Below, one piece after another: positions 5,750 through 11,810 of a stretch of DNA of 14,172 bases. How positions within the stretch are numbered: the first letter of the stretch is position 1; every line of letters begins with the position of its first letter. The notes below the pieces were generated by a model. The model worked only from the letters and a program-made list of their open reading frames with translations, did not search any database and was not told the DNA's origin. The position numbers and the translations under genes were made by a program. This DNA is from an uncultured Collinsella sp. (GTDB taxonomy: Bacteria > Actinomycetota > Coriobacteriia > Coriobacteriales > Coriobacteriaceae). The DNA lies in the NCBI GenBank assembly GCA_902495525.1, contig CABUXL010000039.1, positions 1-14,172 on the forward strand, given 5' to 3'.

Positions 5750-7069
5750 ATGCCTACCGATTCCCTTCGCGATGCCGCGTTTTGCGATGTTTTGAACCGC
5801 GAGCTTGTCTGCGCACTCGGCTGCACCGAGCCCATCGCCGTTGCCTATGCAGCGGCGTTGGCGAGCCAGACGCTCGGTTGCGAACCCGATCATATGGACG
5901 TTGCCTGCTCGGGCAACATCATCAAGAACGTTAAGAGCGTGACCGTGCCCAACTCGGGCGGCATGCACGGTATTGAAGCCGCGGCCGTGCTGGGTGCCGT
6001 GGGCGGCGACGCCAAGAGCGCGCTCGAGGTGCTTGAGAGCGTTAACGATGAAGACCGTGCACGTGTGGCCGAGCTCCTCGCCGACGCCGACTACTGCGAT
6101 GTATCGCTTGTCGAGGGTGTGCCCAACCTCTACATCAAGGTGACTGCGACGGCCGGGGGCCATACCGCGGTCGTCGAGATTACCGACCACCACACCAACG
6201 TCACGTGCCATACGCTCGACGGTATTCCGGTATGCGGCAAGTCGGCGGGGGAGTGTGCCGCCTGCGCCGAGCGTGTGGTGGCCGAGCGAGCGGCGGATAA
6301 GGCCGACACGCCCATGTCGATTGAGTCCATCATTGACTTTATCGAGGACGGCGACATTGAGGACGCCCGCGCTGCCGTTGAGCGTCAGATTGAGCTGAAT
6401 GGCGCGATCAGTGCCGAGGGCCTTGCGCACGCTTGGGGCGCCGAGGTGGGTCGTACGCTGCTGGGTGCTCGTGCCGATGACGTCGCCTGCCGTGCCCGTG
6501 CCCGTGCGGCCGCCGGGTCCGACGCCCGCATGAACGGCTGCGCGCTGCCGGTCGCCATTGTGTGCGGCTCGGGCAATCAAGGCATTACCTGCGCATTGCC
6601 CGTCATGGAGTATGCCGAGTACCTGCGCTGCGACCACGAGCGCCTGGTGCGCGCCGTGATGCTGTCCGATCTTATCGCCGTGCATATCAAGAGCTATATT
6701 GGTGCGCTCTCGGCGTTTTGCGGTGCTATTTGCGCCGCGTGCGGTGCCGGCGCTGCGATTACCTGGCTGTGCGGTGGCACGCGCGAGCAGATTGGCGCGA
6801 CGGTCTCGAATACGCTTGGCAACGTGGGCGGCATCGTGTGCGACGGCGCCAAGGCGAGCTGTGCCGCCAAGATCTCGGCTGCCGTTGATGCGGCGATTCT
6901 GGGCCACGATATGGCCATGCAGGGCCGCGGCTTCCGTGCCGGCGAGGGCCTGATCCAGGATACCGTCGAGCAGACGATTGCCAGCATGGGCTACGTAGGC
7001 CGCGTGGGCATGAAAGATACCGACGTCGAGATCCTCAACATCATGATCGGCAAAACGCAGGTGTGCTAG
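5750..7069 (+). CDS. CyuA/UPF0597-type [4Fe-4S] L-cysteine desulfidase
   Basis: The 439-residue protein belongs to the serine-dehydratase-alpha-like UPF0597 family (YhaM/CyuA). Characterised members use a [4Fe-4S] cluster to turn L-cysteine into pyruvate, ammonia and sulfide. CALGCTEPIA (residues 21-30, with C25), CSGNIIKNVKSV (53-64) and VPNSGGMHG (66-74) are family blocks. CGSGNQGITC (272-281) ends in C281, and FCGAICAACGAG (323-334) gives C324 and C331. C25, C281, C324 and C331 are spaced as expected for cluster ligands. C364 and C371 lie in GIVCDGAKASC. The start has AGGAGA with 5 nt spacing. No transporter gene adjoins it. An L-serine dehydratase activity cannot be excluded. With the MetY-like gene downstream it suggests sulfide handling, by inference only. 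Confidence 0.85.
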   Translation: MPTDSLRDAAFCDVLNRELVCALGCTEPIAVAYAAALASQTLGCEPDHMDVACSGNIIKNVKSVTVPNSGGMHGIEAAAVLGAVGGDAKSALEVLESVNDEDRARVAELLADADYCDVSLVEGVPNLYIKVTATAGGHTAVVEITDHHTNVTCHTLDGIPVCGKSAGECAACAERVVAERAADKADTPMSIESIIDFIEDGDIEDARAAVERQIELNGAISAEGLAHAWGAEVGRTLLGARADDVACRARARAAAGSDARMNGCALPVAIVCGSGNQGITCALPVMEYAEYLRCDHERLVRAVMLSDLIAVHIKSYIGALSAFCGAICAACGAGAAITWLCGGTREQIGATVSNTLGNVGGIVCDGAKASCAAKISAAVDAAILGHDMAMQGRGFRAGEGLIQDTVEQTIASMGYVGRVGMKDTDVEILNIMIGKTQVC

Positions 7070-7096
7070 TTACGCGGTTTTACCAAACCGCGTAAC
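7069..7096 (+). other. Perfect hairpin starting at the stop codon of the cyuA-like gene
   Basis: GTTACGCGGTTT (7069-7080) and AAACCGCGTAAC (7085-7096) form a perfect 12-bp stem with a TACC loop. The first base is the G of the TAG stop. The following bases are CAGTCGACG, with no U-tract, so this is not a normal intrinsic terminator. It stands 5 nt before a structured repeat element. Confidence 0.6.
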
Positions 7097-7101
7097 CAGT
7101 C

Positions 7102-7214
7102 GACGCTGCAAACGCCCCTAAGCGGCAATCTGCCTTTCAATCGTCGGGCATGGCCAGAAGGCCTATGCCCTCCTCTTTCAAGGCACATTGCTCGCTTAGG
7201 GGCATTTTCGCTGA
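7102..7214 (+). repeat. Structured hairpin element, copy 1
   Basis: This is a long multi-part hairpin. P1 pairs 7114-7124 with 7193-7203 (11 bp). P2 pairs GCAAT (7125-7129) with ATTGC (7187-7191). P3 pairs TGCCTT (7131-7136) with AAGGCA (7180-7185). An internal loop follows (TCAATCGTC / TCCTCTTTC). P4 pairs GGGCAT (7146-7151) with ATGCCC (7165-7170), and P5 pairs GGCC with GGCC around an AGAA loop. A second copy lies at 10211. The flanks GACGCTGC and TCGCTG are also shared. ATTTT follows P1, so this copy may also end transcription of the gene before it. The strand is assigned by similarity only. Confidence 0.75.
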
Positions 7215-7258
7215 CTTGTGCTCAACCTGCGGCGCCATTTTGTTTGGAGCGAGGGGTC

Positions 7259-8017
7259 CTATGACAGTTCGTCGGCTACTTGGTGTTCGTAGAAGGCTTC
7301 TACTACGGCGTTAAAGTCGCGGGCGAAGTCTTCCATGGTTCCGCGCCAGGTGGCTCGGCTGGGCTTGCCCTGGCCTACATAGGCAGTCTGAATGCCGCAG
7401 GCGGGGCTGGGGAAGTCGCGCTTGGGATCGTTGCCCACCATGAGGACCTCGTGCGGCTCGAGCCCCATCACCTGAAGCTGCTCTAGATAGTAGGTGGCAT
7501 CGGGCTTGCAGCGGGTGGCGTTTCCCATGTGCGTGACGAGCTCAAAGGGAGCGTCGGCCAGGTCGCCCCAACCCATGCGGCACTCGATGGCCCCCTGCGG
7601 AAAGCTGGGGTTGGTGAAGAGCGCGCAGCGCAGTCCTGCGTCCTGTACGGCCTGAAGCGCGGCGTGTGCGCCCGGCATGGCGTGGGCGTTGATGACATCG
7701 TCGTTCTTGTACGGAAGAACTTCGCGATCGTAGTAGGTAAACGCCTCGTAGATGAGTGGGTCCGAGAGGCAAATGCCGCACCGGCGCTCAACCTCTTCTT
7801 GGTAGAACTCAAGATTGGTGCGATTATCCGTGCCGCTTCGGCGATTGGCGTTGAGGTCGACCAAGATGGTGCCGAGGCGTGCCATCGTGCCACCGTGGCT
7901 GCGGCGACCGATATCCGCGAGCATCGACGAGACATCCTTAAAATAGCGAAGGATGAACGCGTTGAGGTTGATGCTAAGAAGCGTTTCGTCCATATCGAAA
8001 ACGACTGCTTTGAGCAC
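7259..8017 (-). CDS. HAD-superfamily hydrolase (phosphatase)
   Basis: The product is a 252-residue cytosolic HAD hydrolase. DMDET at residues 8-12 holds the nucleophile D8 and acid/base D10, FTNPS (134-138) is motif II, CKPDATYY (170-177) gives motif III lysine K171, and GNDPKRD (195-201) is the motif IV Mg2+-binding acid block. An alpha-helical C1-type cap would span about 16-110. The start is GTG at 8017, chosen because AGAAAGG lies 7 nt upstream and the motif I strand follows directly. The substrate is unknown; the family includes phosphoglycolate- and nucleotide-type phosphatases. It is convergent with the CyuA-like gene and divergent from rpsA. All four motifs are present, so activity is expected. 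Confidence 0.87.
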   Translation of the reverse strand: MLKAVVFDMDETLLSINLNAFILRYFKDVSSMLADIGRRSHGGTMARLGTILVDLNANRRSGTDNRTNLEFYQEEVERRCGICLSDPLIYEAFTYYDREVLPYKNDDVINAHAMPGAHAALQAVQDAGLRCALFTNPSFPQGAIECRMGWGDLADAPFELVTHMGNATRCKPDATYYLEQLQVMGLEPHEVLMVGNDPKRDFPSPACGIQTAYVGQGKPSRATWRGTMEDFARDFNAVVEAFYEHQVADELS

Positions 8018-8333
8018 GCGGGCACCTTTCTCGAAAAATCGTTCCAGAATCGTTGGCTCCGGATACTTTACCTCAAAGGCGTATGGGCAAACTGCTTATC
8101 GTCAAGTTGTGGAGGCGGCTGTCCATAAGATTACGAAAAAGTCTCCACACGAGTAAAAAATCGCAGTTCACGCTTGAAATCGAACTCATTTCCCCGTAAC
8201 CTATACGAACGTGATTGCATAAGCGTCACATTAGTATCTGTCGGCTCCCGAGTGTTCCTAAACGTTGTGTGCTTGTCGCACCCTTCTGTAGGTCCTAGCA
8301 ATCGGGGCCCCGTAGTTCGAAAGGGGTCCACCT
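8018..8333. other. Divergent intergenic region between the HAD gene and rpsA
   Basis: No gene is supported here. It must hold the promoters of both neighbours, but no -35/-10 pair with proper spacing stands out. On the plus strand TTGAAA (8174-8179) and TATACG (8202-8207) are 22 bp apart, too far. On the minus strand a TTGACG box has no good partner. The last 30 bases hold a hairpin over the rpsA ribosome binding site. Confidence 0.5.
8305..8329 (+). promoter_or_regulatory. Hairpin masking the rpsA ribosome binding site
   Basis: GGGCCCC (8305-8311) can pair over 7 bp, with one G-T, with GGGGTCC (8323-8329), which contains the GGGG of the ribosome binding site GAAAGGGG (8319-8326). The loop is 11 nt. 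Such a structure would hold back translation initiation and could be opened or stabilised by S1 itself. Autoregulation of rpsA is known in E. coli; here it is inference. Confidence 0.4.
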
Positions 8334-9500
8334 TTGAGTGAGATTCAGAACTCGTCCATTTTCTCTCTTGACGATGTCAATGAGGAGGAGATGAACAACC
8401 TCATCGACGGTACGATTACCGACTTTGATGAGGGCGATCTCGTTAACGGCACTGTCGTTAAGATCGAGCATGACGAGGTGCTCGTTGACATCGGATTCAA
8501 GTCCGAGGGCGTTATCCCGGTCCGCGAGCTGTCCATCCGCAAGGACGCTAACCCTGCAGACATCGTTGCACTCGGTGATCCCATCGAGGCTCTGGTTCTC
8601 CAGAAGGAGGACAAGGACGGTCGTCTGGTCCTGTCCAAGAAGCGTGCCGAGTACGAGCGTGCTTGGAACCGCATCGAGGAGAAGTTCAACTCCGGCGAGA
8701 ACGTCGAGGGCGAGGTTATCGAGGTTGTCAAGGGCGGCCTGATCCTCGACATCGGCCTGCGTGGCTTCCTGCCCGCTTCCCTCGTCGACCTCCGTCGCGT
8801 CAAGGACCTCACCTCTTACATGGGCACCCGCATCGAGGCCCGCGTCATCGAGATGGACCGCAACCGCAACAACGTCGTCCTCTCCCGTCGCGTCGTGCTC
8901 GAGGAGTCCCGTAAGGCCGAGCGCTCCGAGATTCTGTCCAAGCTCAAGTCTGGTATGCGTCTCCAGGGCACCGTTTCCTCCATCGTCGACTTCGGCGCCT
9001 TCGTCGACCTCGGCGGTATCGACGGCCTCATCCACATCTCCGAGCTCTCCTGGAACCACGTCAACCATCCTTCCGAGGTTGTCAAGGTCGGCCAGGAGGT
9101 CGAGGTCGAGGTTCTCGACGTCGATCTCAACCGCGAGCGCATCTCCCTGGGTCTCAAGCAGACCACCGAGGATCCGTGGCGCGCACTGGTCAAGAAGTAC
9201 CCCGTCGGCGCTATCGTCGAGGGCACTGTGACCAAGCTTGTCCCGTTCGGCGCTTTCGTCGACCTGGGCGAGGGCATCGAGGGCCTGGTCCACATCTCCG
9301 AGATGGCCAACAAGCACGTCGATCAGCCTTCTCAGGTCACCCACGTGGGCGACAAGGTTCAGGTCAAGGTCATGGAGATCGACCTCGACCGTCGTCGTAT
9401 CTCCCTGTCCATGAAGTCTGCTGCTGAGACTCTGGGCGTCGAGATCGAGGTTACCCCGCTGCCTTCCGAGAAGAAGGACGAGGAGACCGACGCCGAGTAA
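8334..9500 (+). CDS. rpsA: Ribosomal protein S1
   Basis: S1 binds mRNA on the 30S subunit and helps initiation. The 388-residue product has four S1 RNA-binding repeats at about residues 34-103, 121-186, 207-276 and 292-362. Repeats 3 and 4 are the most canonical (FGAFVDLGGIDGLIHISEL and FGAFVDLGEGIEGLVHISEM). The short acidic tail (378-388) is typical. It is shorter than the six-repeat E. coli protein, like many Gram-positive and actinobacterial forms. The start is TTG at 8334, 7 nt after GAAAGGGG; there is no in-frame ATG before M20 (residue numbering from this TTG). Codon choice is strongly biased to C-ending codons, as expected for a highly expressed gene. It ends at a strong terminator. 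Confidence 0.93.
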   Translation: MSEIQNSSIFSLDDVNEEEMNNLIDGTITDFDEGDLVNGTVVKIEHDEVLVDIGFKSEGVIPVRELSIRKDANPADIVALGDPIEALVLQKEDKDGRLVLSKKRAEYERAWNRIEEKFNSGENVEGEVIEVVKGGLILDIGLRGFLPASLVDLRRVKDLTSYMGTRIEARVIEMDRNRNNVVLSRRVVLEESRKAERSEILSKLKSGMRLQGTVSSIVDFGAFVDLGGIDGLIHISELSWNHVNHPSEVVKVGQEVEVEVLDVDLNRERISLGLKQTTEDPWRALVKKYPVGAIVEGTVTKLVPFGAFVDLGEGIEGLVHISEMANKHVDQPSQVTHVGDKVQVKVMEIDLDRRRISLSMKSAAETLGVEIEVTPLPSEKKDEETDAE

Positions 9501-9526
9501 ATCGGTTTGACGATCACTTGTTTTAG

Positions 9527-9558
9527 GGGATCCGTCCGCAATGGACGGGTCCCTTTTT
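9527..9558 (+). terminator. Intrinsic terminator of rpsA
   Basis: GGGATCCGTCC (9527-9537) and GGACGGGTCCC (9543-9553) form an 11-bp stem with one G-T pair and a 5-nt loop, followed by five Ts. It lies 26 nt past the stop. Confidence 0.92.
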
Positions 9559-9800
9559 GCATTTCCTGCCGAGATGCGCGATGCTGCCCGTGTGCAATGC
9601 CGCCTAGGCTGTTCACGGGCTATTGGGTTGTTGGTGCATGAAAAATGCCGACATCCTGCCTCGGGGAGGAGGCGGGAACGCACCGAGTAGACGGAGGGGT
9701 GCGGAGCGCGGTCGCGTCTCGACTGACGACGTTGCCCATCGACGATACTATTGTACTGCATGGCGTGGTTCTTGGTTTATCGTGTCGAACGCTTGTGTTG
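9559..9800. other. Gene-free stretch between rpsA and rnpB
   Basis: No gene is supported here. CCTGCCTC (9655-9662) pairs with GAGGCGGG (9669-9676), and CGCACC just after it can pair with GGTGCG about 15 nt on. The purpose of these stems is unknown. Open frames in this stretch run into the RNase P RNA gene and lack ribosome binding sites. Confidence 0.4.
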
Positions 9801-9805
9801 TGCCA

Positions 9806-9832
9806 TTGCCTGTGACAACGGTGTGCTACACT
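9806..9832 (+). promoter_or_regulatory. Candidate rnpB promoter with extended -10
   Basis: TGCTACACT (9824-9832) is an extended -10 whose start point, about 7 nt on, falls exactly at the first base of the RNase P RNA helix P1. A weak TTGCCT (9806-9811) lies 15 bp upstream. Confidence 0.55.
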
Positions 9833-9839
9833 CTTGCAC

Positions 9840-10203
9840 TGCTGAGTGGGCCAGACGGTCGCGCGATGTGCTGCTTGCGGCACGCGTGAGGAAAGTCCGG
9901 GCTCCAGAGGGCGGGATGCCGGCTAACGGCCGGGCGGAGTGATCCGACGGAAAGCGCCGCAGAAAAGAAGACTCCCACCTGCGCCGCAAGGCGTAAAGGG
10001 AAAAGCTGAAACGGTGGTGTAAGAGACCACCAGCGTCGTGGCAACACGGCGGCTTGGCAAGCCCCATCCGGAGCAAGCGCGAATAGGAACGCTATGGGCC
10101 GGCCCGGTCCGCGTTCGGGTAGCGTGCGTGGAGCTGCACGGTAACGTGCAGACAAGATAAATGACCGTTCACGACAGAACCCGGCTTATAGGCCCACTCA
10201 GCA
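9840..10203 (+). ncRNA. rnpB: RNase P RNA, bacterial class A
   Basis: This is the catalytic RNA that cuts the 5' leader from pre-tRNAs. GCTGAGTGGGCC (9841-9852) and GGCCCACTCAGC (10191-10202) form the terminal helix P1, 12 bp and perfect, plus T9840-A10203. GAGGAAAGTCCGG (9888-9900), AGATAAATGACC (10155-10166) and ACAGAACCCGGCTTA (10174-10188) are the universal conserved blocks around P4 and J3/4. The length of about 364 nt and the block order fit the ancestral type A architecture. The ends are set by P1 and by the upstream promoter, with a few bases of uncertainty. It stands alone between rpsA and the YigZ-family gene; a structured repeat begins 8 nt after it. Confidence 0.95.
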
Positions 10204-10210
10204 CTTTGTT

Positions 10211-10323
10211 GACGCTGCGAACCCGTCAGCGCGGCAATCTGCCTTTCAAGCCTTCGGGCATGACCATAAGGTCAATGCCCTCGTCTTTCAAGGCACCTTG
10301 CTCGCGCTGACGGGTTCTCGCTG
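10211..10323 (+). repeat. Structured hairpin element, copy 2
   Basis: This has the same architecture as the element at 7102. P1 pairs 10219-10233 with 10303-10317 (15 bp, perfect). P2 is GCAA/TTGC, P3 is TGCCTT/AAGGCA (10240-10245 with 10290-10295), P4 is GGGCAT/ATGCCC (10256-10261 with 10275-10280), and P5 is GACC/GGTC around an ATAA loop. P1 differs from copy 1 at most pairs yet stays paired, and P5 has a G-C to A-T compensatory change. The bulged T in P1/P2 and the bulged base between P4 and P5 are kept in both copies. It sits between rnpB and the YigZ-family gene. Confidence 0.75.
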
Positions 10324-10430
10324 TTGGTGACGGTATCATTGGCGTTTCCGTTCTTGTTAGAGGGCAACGGTGCTGTCTTTGCCGTATTATTGAGGCTGTT
10401 TGTTGCTTTGCTTGTTGTTGAGGGGCTTTG

Positions 10431-11066
10431 TTGGACAGCTATTTTACTCTGCAATCGAATATTGAGGCTTCGGGCGAGTTTGTGGACCGCAAGAGCCGGT
10501 TTATTGCTCAGCTGGTCCATATTGAGTCCGAGGACGAGGCGAATGCCTTTATCGAGATGGTTCGCAAGCGTCATTACGACGCTCGACACAATGTTCCCGC
10601 GTGGATTTTAGTCGATGGACGTGAGCGCCAGAGCGATGATGGTGAGCCGAGCCGCACGAGCGGTATGCCGACGCTCGAGGTGCTGCGCGGTGCGGGGCTC
10701 AAAAATGTTTGCTGCGTGGTAACGCGCTATTTTGGTGGCACGCTGTTGGGGCCTGGTGGCTTGGTGCGCGCCTATACCGCGGCGACGCAGGCGGCGGTGG
10801 CCGCGGCTCAGGAGGCCGGGCAGATTGTCGAGATGACGAGTGTCGTGCCTGTTGACGTGCATGTGGCCTATCCGCAGTACGAACAGGTGGTTCGTTTGGC
10901 GCAGGATTCGGGTGCCAAGGTTTCGGATACTGATTACGCGGATGCCGTGACGATTCATTTAGTGTTTAAAGCGGGGGAGCAGGAGCCGTTTTGCGCTAAG
11001 ATGCGCGAGCTTATGGCGGGGCGTGAGGAGATTGAGGTCGGCGCTCCCGAATTTGCAGAGTTCTAA
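10431..11066 (+). CDS. YigZ/IMPACT-family protein (UPF0029)
   Basis: The 211-residue product belongs to the YigZ family. These have an N-terminal IMPACT (UPF0029) domain related to the eukaryotic Gcn2 inhibitor IMPACT and a small C-terminal ferredoxin-like domain (DUF1949). Residues 48-57 (HYDARHNVPA), 69-80 (DDGEPSRTSGMP) and 99-115 (RYFGGTLLGPGGLVRAY) are the diagnostic blocks. The role in bacteria is unclear; nucleic-acid or ribosome binding has been proposed. The start is a TTG. The frame opens at TGA 10419, leaving TTG 10428 or TTG 10431, and 10431 fits the GAGGGG at 10420-10425 better (5 nt). It stands alone with its own terminator. Confidence 0.9.
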   Translation: MDSYFTLQSNIEASGEFVDRKSRFIAQLVHIESEDEANAFIEMVRKRHYDARHNVPAWILVDGRERQSDDGEPSRTSGMPTLEVLRGAGLKNVCCVVTRYFGGTLLGPGGLVRAYTAATQAAVAAAQEAGQIVEMTSVVPVDVHVAYPQYEQVVRLAQDSGAKVSDTDYADAVTIHLVFKAGEQEPFCAKMRELMAGREEIEVGAPEFAEF

Positions 11067-11069
11067 CGG

Positions 11070-11121
11070 CGACGGCCGGCGTGCTTTTGGATGGATCCCA
11101 AGCGCGCCGGCCGTCGTTTTT
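11070..11121 (+). terminator. Intrinsic terminator of the YigZ-family gene
   Basis: CGACGGCCGGCG (11070-11081) and CGCCGGCCGTCG (11105-11116) form a perfect 12-bp stem with a 23-nt loop, followed by five Ts. It begins 3 nt past the stop and may also serve the converging gene. Confidence 0.9.
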
Positions 11122-11134
11122 CTGTTGCTGCCGT

Positions 11135-11581
11135 TTACTCGGCGAGCTGCTTTAGCACATCGCAGGCGATCTCGACGGCATCGTCGATACAGCCGGGGCA
11201 GCTGCGGAGCGGACCCTTGTCCGATCCGATGCCCTTGAGCGTGCCGCAGACGGTCGTCGTGTTCTTCTCGCCAAAACGCTTGGCGATTTCGCGCGACAGC
11301 TTGTAGGTCTGGCCCTTGGTCTTGGGGTTTTCCATGCCGTCGCTCATCACAAAGCCCATGATGGCCACGGCGCCCGAGATGGCGCCGCAAGTTTCGGTCA
11401 TGCCGCCCATGCCGGCGCCAAAGCCCTCGGTGAGGGTAAAGGCGGTCTGGGGGTCGAGCCCGACGGCAGGTGCGAGCGTGCAGGCGACGGCCTGGGCGCA
11501 GTTAAAGCCGCGGGCGTGGTATTCGGCAGCCTGAGCTTGGCAGGCGGCGGTGTCGAGCTGGGTGGTATCGATCTGCTTCAT
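11135..11581 (-). CDS. C_GCAxxG_C_C-family putative redox protein
   Basis: The product is 148 residues with the cysteine pattern of the C_GCAxxG_C_C family (Pfam PF09719). C28 lies in GFNCAQAV (25-32), then comes GFGAGMGGMTETCGAISG (53-70, with C65), then C112, C128 and C131 in SCPGC. The family is small, of unknown function, and is thought to be redox-active or metal-binding because of its conserved cysteines. The frame is open to 11653, but the ATG at 11581 is preferred: AAGGAGA (11587-11593) lies 5-6 nt upstream on the minus strand. A 12-bp hairpin adjoins that ribosome binding site. It converges on the YigZ-family gene and is divergent from the MetY-like gene; shared sulfur or redox regulation is only a guess. 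Confidence 0.85.
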   Translation of the reverse strand: MKQIDTTQLDTAACQAQAAEYHARGFNCAQAVACTLAPAVGLDPQTAFTLTEGFGAGMGGMTETCGAISGAVAIMGFVMSDGMENPKTKGQTYKLSREIAKRFGEKNTTTVCGTLKGIGSDKGPLRSCPGCIDDAVEIACDVLKQLAE

Positions 11582-11594
11582 CGTTGTCTCCTTG

Positions 11595-11626
11595 GTCACG
11601 GTGTACCCGCCTATGGTACCCGTGAC
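11595..11626 (-). promoter_or_regulatory. 12-bp inverted repeat next to the ribosome binding site
   Basis: GTCACGG-T-GTACC (11595-11607) is complementary to GGTACCCGTGAC (11615-11626) apart from one bulged T; the loop is CGCCTAT. It abuts the ribosome binding site of the C_GCAxxG_C_C gene. It could be an RNA hairpin or a dimeric repressor site. Confidence 0.45.
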
Positions 11627-11664
11627 GGTGCGTGTAATCATCGAGAGCTTCATGGATGCCTCAT

Positions 11665-11701
11665 TTTATCTATCGAGCAAATGCCCAAGGCTTGAGATAA
11701 A
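11665..11701. promoter_or_regulatory. Inverted repeat in the divergent intergenic region
   Basis: TTTATCT (11665-11671) with AGATAAA (11695-11701), and CGAGC (11674-11678) with GCTTG (11690-11694), form a 12-pair inverted repeat with a 2-nt bulge. It sits between the divergent C_GCAxxG_C_C and MetY-like genes and could be a shared operator. Confidence 0.4.
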
Positions 11702-11743
11702 TACCCCTGATCAATTAGTCACATAACCTACCTTGGGGATGGG

Positions 11744-11772
11744 TTGAGAGGGGTGCGGGGTAGCGGTATCGT
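11744..11772 (+). promoter_or_regulatory. Candidate promoter of the MetY-like gene
   Basis: TTGAGA (11744-11749) and TATCGT (11767-11772) are spaced at 17 bp. Transcription would begin near 11779, about 32 nt before the ATG, so there is no room for a SAM riboswitch between start point and gene. Confidence 0.55.
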
Positions 11773-11810
11773 GAACCGAATAAAACGTAACCCAGGCAAG
11801 GGAGCTAGAT

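Noticed and set aside
9623..9889. 88-aa plus-strand open frame, and an 87-aa minus-strand frame at 9620-9883
   Set aside because: Both run into the RNase P RNA gene and lack ribosome binding sites.
11691..11810. SAM riboswitch before the MetY-like gene
   Set aside because: The SAM-I/IV core (GGCAACC and partner stems) is missing, and the predicted transcript leader is only about 32 nt.
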